A stretch of 12,893 bases of DNA from JANNVZ01 sp046153915 (GTDB lineage: Bacteria; Bacteroidota; Bacteroidia; Flavobacteriales_D; Sanyastnellaceae), in contig JBJXFC010000119.1 in assembly GCA_046153915.1 (NCBI GenBank), positions 1-12,893 of the forward strand, read 5' to 3'. Shown piece after piece: positions 5,360 to 12,096 of this stretch. The notes under the pieces are model-generated. The model was not told the origin of the DNA. It ran no database searches and saw only the letters and a list, made by a program, of their open reading frames with translations. Each line of letters begins with the position of its first letter. Position 1 is the stretch's first letter. The translations under genes were made by a program, and so were the position numbers.

Positions 5360-5781
5360 GTTGCGCAGCAACCACAGAACCTAATTGCGAAGCAATCTCT
5401 GCGCCCTTTTCGCCTCACCCGCTGCCTAATTATTCAAACCAAGAAGAATTCTCAATTACATAGTGTTCTCGTTTCCATTTACATGTGGAAGGCAGCGTGC
5501 CTCTCCATTCTGAGAGGCGGGCAGACGTCTTTGCCGATGAAATTGTTTTGTACAAAATGATCCGTCAATTTCGTCTTCGTATCGATAGCCTGGAAGAATA
5601 AATGAACCCCGTCGCGGAGCGACCACAGAAACCAATTGCGCAGCAATCTCTGCGTCCTCAAAATCTCCAAAACCCAAGCCCCCAAATTGCGCAGCAATCT
5701 CTGCGAAACCTCTGTGCCTCTGAGTCCCTGCGGTGAACAACCTGTCGCGGAGCGACCACCCAACCTCTGTCGCAGAGCGAC
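5360..5781. repeat. Array of seven mini-hairpins (5-bp stem, 3-nt loop)
   Basis: Seven 13-nt hairpins share the form 5-bp stem plus a purine-rich 3-nt loop. They are GTTGC-GCA-GCAAC (5360), ATTGC-GAA-GCAAT (5384), GTCGC-GGA-GCGAC (5611), ATTGC-GCA-GCAAT (5635 and 5686), GTCGC-GGA-GCGAC (5744) and GTCGC-AGA-GCGAC (5769). The first two and the next two form composite units with the same 24-bp step and similar flanks (CCACAGAA between, TCTCTGCG after). Between units the stem changes from T-A to C-G at one pair while pairing is kept. This is not a CRISPR: unit lengths and spacings are irregular. Confidence 0.7.
5411..5521 (-). repeat. Foldable dispersed repeat, copy B (inverted)
   Basis: This 111-bp unit is the inverse-orientation relative of the element at 3431-3539. 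It keeps the outer arms CGCCTC/GAGGCG (5411-5416 and 5514-5519), the inner arms GCTGCCT/AGGCAGC (5421-5427 and 5490-5496), and the GCCTCTC/GAGAGGC hairpin (5499-5518). It also keeps the TTCCA/TGGAA hairpin. The interior between the arms has diverged. Together A and B flank the tRNA-Cys and coiled-coil protein segment as inverted repeats. Confidence 0.7.
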
Positions 5782-5784
5782 CCT

Positions 5785-6915
5785 TCAAAACAACCGCAGC
5801 TGCTCATCCCCTTCCCGCTTAAACACATCAAAATTCAGCGGTGGAAGATTCCTCGGATGAATGTATTTTTTCCTCGCAAGTCGAAAAACATCCCGCACCT
5901 GTTCAGCAAATTTTCCTTCACCTCTCATGCGCGTTGCAAAATTGGATTCATTGAGTGTGCCACCATGTGACTCTTTAATCTGATTGAGAATCTTCTGTGC
6001 GCGTTCCGGAAAAGCCTTGTTCACCCATTCTTCAAAAATGCCTCCTATCTGGCCGTTCAACCGCACCATGATGTAAGAAACAGATTCAACCCCAAGACCT
6101 CCAACAGCTTTCACTACATCAAAAATTTCGTCACTATTGATCCCGGGAATGATGGGCGCCATATTGACATTTACCGGAATACCCGCATTCACTAATGTTT
6201 CTACCGTTCGCAGTCGTTGTGTAATTGTCGACGTTCGTGGCTCCATTACATGCCTAATCTCTTCGCGAAGTGTCGTGATGGAAATTGTTACACCAACTAG
6301 ATTGTTTTCATTCATTCGTCTCAAGATATCCAGATCACGAAGTATCAAAGCGTTTTTGGTAATCATACCAACCGGGTGACGGTATTTCTCAAAGACCTTC
6401 AAACATTCCCGTGTAATTTCAAACTTGCGTTCTGCTGGCTGATAACAATCTGTGTTGCCGCTGAAAACGATCAACTCGGGATTCCAGGATTTTTTTTTGA
6501 ACTCAACTTCGAGCAATTGTGCCGCATTTTTCTTTACCAATATTTTCTGTTCAAAATCAACGCCCGCGCTGTATCCCCAGTATTCGTGGGTATTGCGCGC
6601 ATAACAATACGTGCAGCCGTGCTCGCAGCCGTTGTATGGATTGATGCTGTAGTTAAATCCGAGGTCAGGAGAATTGTTTTTGGAAAGAATAGACTTCGGA
6701 AAGATCTCGATGAATTGTGTGCGCGATGGTTCGTCTTCTTCTTCCTGTTGCCAGGCCATTACTGCTTCATCGGTTTCTTCGTAGCGTTGCGCAAAAAATT
6801 TATTATGCGGATTGGTTTGAGATCCTCGTCCTTTCCGAATGTCGGTTTGTGATATGTGAGGAGTTGGTTTCAAGAGCGAGCGAAGATTCTTCTGTGGTGA
6901 CGGATTGAATAACAC
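5785..6915 (-). CDS. PA0069-family radical SAM protein
   Basis: The 376-residue protein has the radical SAM cluster motif CxxxCxxC as CEHGCTYC (Cys97, Cys101, Cys104) within INPYNGCEHGCTYCYARN. This is the signature of the PA0069/Rv2578c group, which is related to SplB-like proteins. Also visible are the N-terminal RKGRGSQTNPHNKF (28-40), the SGNTDCYQPAE segment (152-162), TKNALILRD (186-194), and GVTISITTL (208-216). It should bind a 4Fe-4S cluster and cleave S-adenosylmethionine; its substrate is unknown. The GTG at 6915 or a TTG at 6873 (362 residues) could be the start. Either overlaps the upstream glycosyltransferase gene, and the conserved RKGRG motif forbids a start downstream of the overlap. 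It is the last gene of the minus-strand string; the hairpin array follows at once. Confidence 0.9.
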   Translation of the reverse strand: MLFNPSPQKNLRSLLKPTPHISQTDIRKGRGSQTNPHNKFFAQRYEETDEAVMAWQQEEEDEPSRTQFIEIFPKSILSKNNSPDLGFNYSINPYNGCEHGCTYCYARNTHEYWGYSAGVDFEQKILVKKNAAQLLEVEFKKKSWNPELIVFSGNTDCYQPAERKFEITRECLKVFEKYRHPVGMITKNALILRDLDILRRMNENNLVGVTISITTLREEIRHVMEPRTSTITQRLRTVETLVNAGIPVNVNMAPIIPGINSDEIFDVVKAVGGLGVESVSYIMVRLNGQIGGIFEEWVNKAFPERAQKILNQIKESHGGTLNESNFATRMRGEGKFAEQVRDVFRLARKKYIHPRNLPPLNFDVFKREGDEQLRLF

Positions 6916-7951
6916 CGCGAATTACATCGCAATATCCCTCCATATCAAATTCAGATGCAGAAGCTTTTGCACATGTTGAAAATTTTTGTCGCGTGTGAAT
7001 ATCCATCTCCATGAATTCGATCAAACGCAAACGAAAATCCTCCATTCCCGAACACAAATAACCATTTTCACCATGATGCACAAACCTGCCGTTTTCACCC
7101 ACATCACTGGCCAATACCGGCACACCACAAGACAAATACTGCTTGACCTTGAAGGCAGATTTCGCATGATTAAAAGGATGATCAACCATGGGCGCAACTC
7201 CGATATCACAACGTGCCAACTGACGATATATATAATCTTCGTCCTGCCAGTCGATAATCAGTGGAACTTCAATACGGATATTTTCATTTGCCTTGAAAAG
7301 CTCATCCAGTTGCCATACATCTTCTTCTTCCGTAACACCAAGAAGGATGAGGTGTATTGGAATATCGATTTCTTTCAGGGCAGGAAAAAACAATTGGTGT
7401 AAACTGAGTTTGTGAGAGAAAGCTGCAGAGACAGGATTGTTGGTGTTGTATCCTCCTATCCAACCAATAGTAAACACTTCGTTCTCCTTGTACTTTTCAT
7501 TATTATGCGCAATAACAGGCGATGTATTGATAGCCACTTGTTGGTTGAATTGCATGCAATAATGCTGAAGTCTTTTACTTCCAACCACACAAACATCCGC
7601 GCGCTGAAGAAAAGAATGCAACATTGTTGGGTCACATCGTAAATATTCTGCATCATCGATATCATAGATCACAGGTAATCCCGACAATCGAATCATACCT
7701 CTGATGGCTCTGGCATAAATACCCTTGCTATGAACTTTCTGAACTACAATTACTGCATTTTTCTTTTTAAAAAAGACAATCTCACAAAACAACCGGATAA
7801 ATCGGAAAACAATTCCAAACGAATAGCCGGGAACAATAAAATCACAACTGTAGTTGAATTCTCTTTTAAGATATTCAACCACATACAAGCCGCGATAACG
7901 TACGCTGGCAGAATGTGCATTGTGATACGCAAACCAGTAGAGATGAGTCAT
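6803..7951 (-). CDS. Glycosyltransferase, GT-B fold (GT4-like)
   Basis: The 382-residue product begins at the ATG at 7951 (MTHLYWFAYHNAHSASVRYRG), a natural family start. A longer in-frame reading from 8131 would overlap the methyltransferase gene by 119 bp. It shows a GT-B layout. The N-terminal half carries VIYDIDDAEYLR (94-105) and ADVCVVGSKRL (118-128). The C-terminal domain starts at IGWIGGYNT (162-170) and holds the donor-site segment KSAFKVKQYLSCGVPVLASD (264-283) followed by GENGYLC. This transfers a sugar from an activated nucleotide donor in the cytoplasm; acceptor and sugar cannot be read. It lies 61 bp after the methyltransferase gene. Its last 40 residues, from about TTEESSLALE, look non-conserved and lie over the start of the radical SAM gene. 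Confidence 0.88.
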   Translation of the reverse strand: MTHLYWFAYHNAHSASVRYRGLYVVEYLKREFNYSCDFIVPGYSFGIVFRFIRLFCEIVFFKKKNAVIVVQKVHSKGIYARAIRGMIRLSGLPVIYDIDDAEYLRCDPTMLHSFLQRADVCVVGSKRLQHYCMQFNQQVAINTSPVIAHNNEKYKENEVFTIGWIGGYNTNNPVSAAFSHKLSLHQLFFPALKEIDIPIHLILLGVTEEEDVWQLDELFKANENIRIEVPLIIDWQDEDYIYRQLARCDIGVAPMVDHPFNHAKSAFKVKQYLSCGVPVLASDVGENGRFVHHGENGYLCSGMEDFRLRLIEFMEMDIHTRQKFSTCAKASASEFDMEGYCDVIRGVIQSVTTEESSLALETNSSHITNRHSERTRISNQSA

Positions 7952-8012
7952 ACAAAGAGTAGATTGGGTAACAGGTATTAGCGCGTTGAATACAATTGAT
8001 TCAACAATTACC

Positions 8013-8840
8013 CTATAGTTTAATCCAATGAATTGTTTCTCCGTCCAGATCAACAATATCCTCTCTAATTTGATGCGCATTGCGGTAATCATCCACTGCT
8101 GATTTGCATGCCTGAAATGAGCCATAATCATCTACAATTACGATTCCGCCAGAACTCAATTTCGGATAAAGATGGGTTAGTGCGTCCAAGGTTGATTCGT
8201 ACATATCCCCGTCCAGTCGCAGCAGAGCAATCTTTTCGATCGGTGCAACAGGCAATGTGTCTTTGAACCAGCCTTCCAGAAACTGAACGCGTTCATCGAG
8301 GAGATCAAAGTCTATAAATGCCTGTTTCACCTCACTCAAATTCGCGCTCAAAATCTGCCTTTTGTGCAAATCCATGTTTCTATCTGCCGGGTATTTCTTT
8401 TCATCCGGTGGTGGCAATCCTCTAAATGAATCGGCCACCCAAACGGTGCGATTGGTGATCTTTCTTTCGATCAGCATGGCCTTCATCAACATTGTCGCTC
8501 CGCCCCGCCAGGAGCCGGTTTCCACTAAATCTCCGGGGATTCCGCTGTTGAGTACATCACTTACACATTGCTCAAGGTGATTCAAGCGGTTCATCCCAAT
8601 CATGGTATAGGCATCCGAAGGAATATCGTGTCCTTTGAATCGCTTTTCGGGATTCACGCGAACACGTTTTACAATCCGGTAACCCAATTTATTCAATAAT
8701 ATATCCAGCCATTTCAACGGTGTTGCCTTCCATCCTACCGAATAACGATCCATCCGGTGGTATTCATCAAATGGCTGAGTGCGAAAACCACACAGCGTTC
8801 TTTTTAAAAGATGGATATAGCTGGATGACGGACCATGCAT
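8013..8840 (-). CDS. TylF/MycF-family O-methyltransferase
   Basis: This 275-residue protein matches the macrocin O-methyltransferase (TylF/MycF) family, which methylates sugar hydroxyls using S-adenosylmethionine and a divalent metal. Visible parts are the SAM-binding GDLVETGSWRGGATM (103-117), VADSFRGLPPPDE (135-147), the metal and catalytic region LLRLDGDMYESTLDALTHLY (206-225), and GGIVIVDDYGS (231-241). The start is uncertain: ATG at 8840 lies 15 bp after the TPR-like lipoprotein gene, and ATG at 8753 (MDRYSVGWK) would leave 246 residues. The adjacent glycosyltransferase supports methylation of a surface or secreted glycan; this is an inference. Confidence 0.9.
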   Translation of the reverse strand: MHGPSSSYIHLLKRTLCGFRTQPFDEYHRMDRYSVGWKATPLKWLDILLNKLGYRIVKRVRVNPEKRFKGHDIPSDAYTMIGMNRLNHLEQCVSDVLNSGIPGDLVETGSWRGGATMLMKAMLIERKITNRTVWVADSFRGLPPPDEKKYPADRNMDLHKRQILSANLSEVKQAFIDFDLLDERVQFLEGWFKDTLPVAPIEKIALLRLDGDMYESTLDALTHLYPKLSSGGIVIVDDYGSFQACKSAVDDYRNAHQIREDIVDLDGETIHWIKL

Positions 8841-8855
8841 CGGGCTGGGCTATTT

Positions 8856-11105
8856 CTAATTCATATATGTTGCAAAATATCCGCACTCGCGCAGCACTTG
8901 CTGAAAGTATTCTGTACCCCCATACTCATTTTCCAACTCCCGAAAATATTTACCAGCAATAAAATCACAGCCCTTAGACGAGGGACATTCAAACGCACTT
9001 TCGCCGGTTTTGAAATAAATATTTTGCTCACACTTCGCCAGCATAAACACACATTCCGCTTTAAATTCCGCATCTGAAGAGGCTTCCAGGGCATCCTGAT
9101 AATACTTCATAGCCATCGGCATGCCTTCAAGACTGGAATAAATTCCTTCTGCATCATCATTGTGCGAAGGAGTATAATAATTCCAATCATAGAAGATGGC
9201 GTTGTAATAAAAGTCGCGGTAGTTGCCATAATAGGTGGCGTTGTAATAAGCATTGGCGAGCAAGTAAGAGTTCTTTGATACGAGCGCAGGATTGATACCC
9301 ATTTCGTTTTTGAGTTGAATCAAACGTTTAATAAACTCTATTTTGGAATACCGCTCAGCCCATTCTTCCCGGTGATCACAATCATGGCAATCATTGATGT
9401 GGATTACAAAAGGATCACCGTAAGATGGCTCTCCGAATCCTGCCTTTTCGAACCACTTCAGCGATTCATTCAGGTTGTCGTCATAGAAATAATAAATCCC
9501 CTTTAGGTCATAAAGGTTACCCAATTTCAACTCATACGTTTCCAATGCAAATTCTTCAATGGGAGAGAATTTTCCTTTCTCCATAAAAACAATCATAGCG
9601 TCCAGATTATCGCTCGATAAATAATATTCTTCTTTATCGGAATACATCGCCTCAGCAAGTTCCGCGCGATTATGTCGGCTGTAGTGTGCTCTAAGAATTT
9701 GTTCTGACCAAACACGCAAACCCGCTGTGCGCAAGACATTCGCCGGATTAGTCCAAAGCCATTTCATTTCATTCGCTGCATAATCATCAAACAAAGCATC
9801 GTCCGTTTGTTGTGCAAGCAATCGACTTACAAGTCGGAAAATGCGCAATTCCTGAAGCATGGTCGCGTCCTTTGTAAGTCCTTCTGTCTTCTTAAAATAT
9901 GATTCTCCACGTGTGTGTTCATTCTGCAGCACACAGAGGTAACCGGCACACAGATTCCACAACGCCTGATTTGTTACTTTGTTCTCATCGGCAATTTTGG
10001 CAACTATATCTGTGTTTGTATTTCGGGCAAAAATCGCATCGGTATCCCATTCCCAAAAAAGTGGAGAGTCCATTTCTTCACTGCGCCAGATATATTCTTC
10101 TTCTTTGATATTGACCAGTCGTGTAAGCAATACGTCTATCAAATTCGACTTGGGATTGATCTTATAAATTTCATCAATTGCTCTTGCAGCATCGTACTTT
10201 ATTCCCACCAACTGCCATATCACCTCACGTTCCCGATTGGTTTTCGCAAACGCAAGTGTCGTTATTAATTCACTTTCATCTTTAAAACCAAAGCTGGTCA
10301 TCGCTGTCAATTGCATTTCCGGGCATTGATCGTAGAGTTGTGAATAGATATAATTTGCTTCTGCTACTTTGCCTGTTCTTTTTAAAGCTCCGGCCACATA
10401 CCCACGTGAACGAAAATCGATGGAAGAACCGCCCTGTTTGCGAAGCGGTTCAATGTTTTTGGTGTAATAATCCTCACATTGCTTGTAATCTTCAAGCTCA
10501 AACAACAGGCGCAACATGGTAAAGTGGTATCGCTGTTTTACAAATGGATCTTTGAACAATTTCTCTTTGCCACCTTCTTCCTGACGCAATGTTTTAAGAT
10601 GTTCCTGGCGAATTGAATCCTCACCATTGTCGCTCCACCAGTAATAATGGACATAATTCAATTCGACATTGCATCTTTTGGTTATCTCGAGGTATTTCAA
10701 AAATTGAATACGCTTCTTCTTATCGGCCTTTTGAATACTGCTGGAATTCCAACTCACCTCATCCGGACTTTTTTGCCCAAGACTCCACCTCAATACCTGA
10801 TCATTGTTGGCTTCATAAAGCACATATCGAATGTCCTCACTTGTTACCATATCTCCCAGGTACGATTTCCATTCTGCAATATTGATGTCGTCAAAATCGC
10901 TCCGATTCTCGTCATCTCCTGCCTGATAAAATCCATGATAAGTCCGGAAAAACGGCGCATAGGTGAGATCTCCAATTAGTTCGGGTGTGAAGAAATAGAT
11001 ATCCTCTTCTTCCATGTAATAGCCGCCACCGCAAGAAAGTATTGTAAGCACAACACCTGCCTTAGCGCAAAGCTTGGCGTATTTCTTCAAAATCATTGGT
11101 TTCAT
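8856..11105 (-). CDS. Large helical-repeat (TPR-like) lipoprotein
   Basis: The 749-residue product starts with a lipoprotein signal peptide: KKYAKLCAKAGVVLTILSC with the lipobox LSC and Cys25 as the lipidated residue. GGGYYMEEED follows; an acidic stretch after the Cys is a typical surface-export signal in Bacteroidota, so outer-membrane or surface location is likely. The body is almost all helical, with TPR-like pairs such as LEDYKQCEDYYTKNIEPL (about 204-221) and DDNLNESLKWFEKAGFG (542-558). It has a Cys/His cluster NDCHDCDH (571-578) and a very aromatic segment at 619-645. The C-terminus EYFQQVLRECGYFATY looks conserved in type. I know no function. The gene overlaps the upstream lipoprotein gene by 44 bp, a sign of coupling, so the two probably form one system. 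Confidence 0.87.
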   Translation of the reverse strand: MKPMILKKYAKLCAKAGVVLTILSCGGGYYMEEEDIYFFTPELIGDLTYAPFFRTYHGFYQAGDDENRSDFDDINIAEWKSYLGDMVTSEDIRYVLYEANNDQVLRWSLGQKSPDEVSWNSSSIQKADKKKRIQFLKYLEITKRCNVELNYVHYYWWSDNGEDSIRQEHLKTLRQEEGGKEKLFKDPFVKQRYHFTMLRLLFELEDYKQCEDYYTKNIEPLRKQGGSSIDFRSRGYVAGALKRTGKVAEANYIYSQLYDQCPEMQLTAMTSFGFKDESELITTLAFAKTNREREVIWQLVGIKYDAARAIDEIYKINPKSNLIDVLLTRLVNIKEEEYIWRSEEMDSPLFWEWDTDAIFARNTNTDIVAKIADENKVTNQALWNLCAGYLCVLQNEHTRGESYFKKTEGLTKDATMLQELRIFRLVSRLLAQQTDDALFDDYAANEMKWLWTNPANVLRTAGLRVWSEQILRAHYSRHNRAELAEAMYSDKEEYYLSSDNLDAMIVFMEKGKFSPIEEFALETYELKLGNLYDLKGIYYFYDDNLNESLKWFEKAGFGEPSYGDPFVIHINDCHDCDHREEWAERYSKIEFIKRLIQLKNEMGINPALVSKNSYLLANAYYNATYYGNYRDFYYNAIFYDWNYYTPSHNDDAEGIYSSLEGMPMAMKYYQDALEASSDAEFKAECVFMLAKCEQNIYFKTGESAFECPSSKGCDFIAGKYFRELENEYGGTEYFQQVLRECGYFATYMN

Positions 11106-12096
11106 AAGTATCCAGGTTGGGATGATTTAATTCAAAAAATAATACATGCACGTTTTCAGTTTCAAGAAATGAAGCCATCGAATGGGCGGCGTTCAAACAC
11201 ATCTCGGGACTCACGCGTTCTTCCAGCAACACGTCGCCCTCCTGAAAATAAAATCCACGGTGAAAATGTCCACGCTTTGCAACCAGTGTGTTGTTCTCTC
11301 CAAGTTGCATCAGGCTGTCATTGGTAAAATCCTTCAGCAATTGTGTTTGCAGAAGATCTACCACCTTGCCATTCCGCTTCTGCACACACCAGCCATAAAC
11401 AGGCAGTGCATAATCGAGTGGCAAAGGATATTCATGCAGTTTATCCAGATAGGCTTCCGCGGTATTCCTATCAAAAATAGTGTTTACTTCTCCTGCATTC
11501 TCCACCGAATTCATGTTGTAATACATCAATACACCTTTGTCAACCGGAGGAATTCCCGTTTTTGATTTATACCGAATCTGATGGAGACGAATGGTTGTGG
11601 AAATCACTGTTTGAGAATCAACCACTTTCATTTTTTTCAGAAAATCAAAATAATTTTCTTTGGTGGAAGCGGTCCAATCGCAATCAATTTGCAACTCATT
11701 TACATGTTCCGATTTACTCAAACCCCTTATCAATTGATACAAGTTTAATACCAGCGTGTCCAATTGAACTCCTGAAGTTTTACCAAAGACTTCGTTCCTG
11801 ATATAAACGACGGGAACAATTTCGTAACCGGTTTTGGGATATTGAATGGACACAACAGCCTCAGGTCTCACCAAATTTCGCTCCGCATCCCAAACAAGAT
11901 CGGCAAACTTCACATAGATTTTTTTTACGTCAAGTGATTCCAAAAGTGCTTCGCTCTGCGGTGTAACTTCAAAATCCTGACGCCAGGCATAGAATGAAAA
12001 ATTCACTTCACGCCGCTCCTGGCAAGAAGAAAGGAGTAGTATTGAAAAGACGAGAAAAGCGAACCATTTCATCGGATGCAATGATACTGACTTCAT
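11062..12096 (-). CDS. Lipoprotein with probable TIM-barrel-like domain
   Basis: I start it at the ATG at 12096, which overlaps the dnaE stop as ATGA and gives 344 residues. The ATG at 12072 (MKWFAFLVFSILLLSSC, 336 residues) is an equally good signal-peptide start. The lipobox is LSSC, with the Cys at residue 25 from the first start. The mature protein begins with NFSFYAWRQDF and runs through alternating strands and helices. The marks are LQIDCDWTAS (135-144), TTIRLHQIRY (167-176), the GIPPVDKGVLMYYNM segment (181-195), and LPLDYALPVYGW (225-236). This order resembles a glycoside-hydrolase-like TIM barrel, with acidic residues at strand ends (DCDW, DKG, LD) that could be catalytic. I recall a conserved uncharacterised Bacteroidota family of this type next to helical-repeat lipoproteins. 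No substrate is known. Confidence 0.85.
   Translation of the reverse strand: MKSVSLHPMKWFAFLVFSILLLSSCQERREVNFSFYAWRQDFEVTPQSEALLESLDVKKIYVKFADLVWDAERNLVRPEAVVSIQYPKTGYEIVPVVYIRNEVFGKTSGVQLDTLVLNLYQLIRGLSKSEHVNELQIDCDWTASTKENYFDFLKKMKVVDSQTVISTTIRLHQIRYKSKTGIPPVDKGVLMYYNMNSVENAGEVNTIFDRNTAEAYLDKLHEYPLPLDYALPVYGWCVQKRNGKVVDLLQTQLLKDFTNDSLMQLGENNTLVAKRGHFHRGFYFQEGDVLLEERVSPEMCLNAAHSMASFLETENVHVLFFELNHPNLDTYETNDFEEIRQALR

Larger units (their letters stand above)
5205..5784. other. Gene-free block with hairpin array and repeat copy B
   Basis: No credible protein gene is visible. The block holds seven 13-nt mini-hairpins (listed separately) and the foldable repeat copy B embedded between them. 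Between the hairpins lie CTCTGCG/CTCTGTG-type phrases such as ACCTCTGTGCCTCTGAG. Overlapping ORFs of 70-110 codons here are made of the repeats and should not be kept as genes. Confidence 0.6.

Noticed and set aside
5360..5781. Possible CRISPR array
   Set aside because: The repeats are only 13 nt, vary in sequence, have irregular spacing and no cas gene is in the window.
5456..5860. Several 70-110-codon ORFs on both strands
   Set aside because: They consist of the mini-hairpins and repeat copy B, overlap each other in different frames and lack start signals.
6376..6852. 158-codon plus-strand ORF
   Set aside because: It is the antisense shadow of the radical SAM gene, whose cluster motif and conserved segments fix the coding strand.
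6986..7402. 138-codon plus-strand ORF
   Set aside because: It is the antisense shadow of the glycosyltransferase gene and has no recognisable protein features.
7952..8131. 60-residue N-terminal extension of the glycosyltransferase
   Set aside because: It overlaps the 3' end of the methyltransferase gene, and the family-like start is the ATG at 7951.
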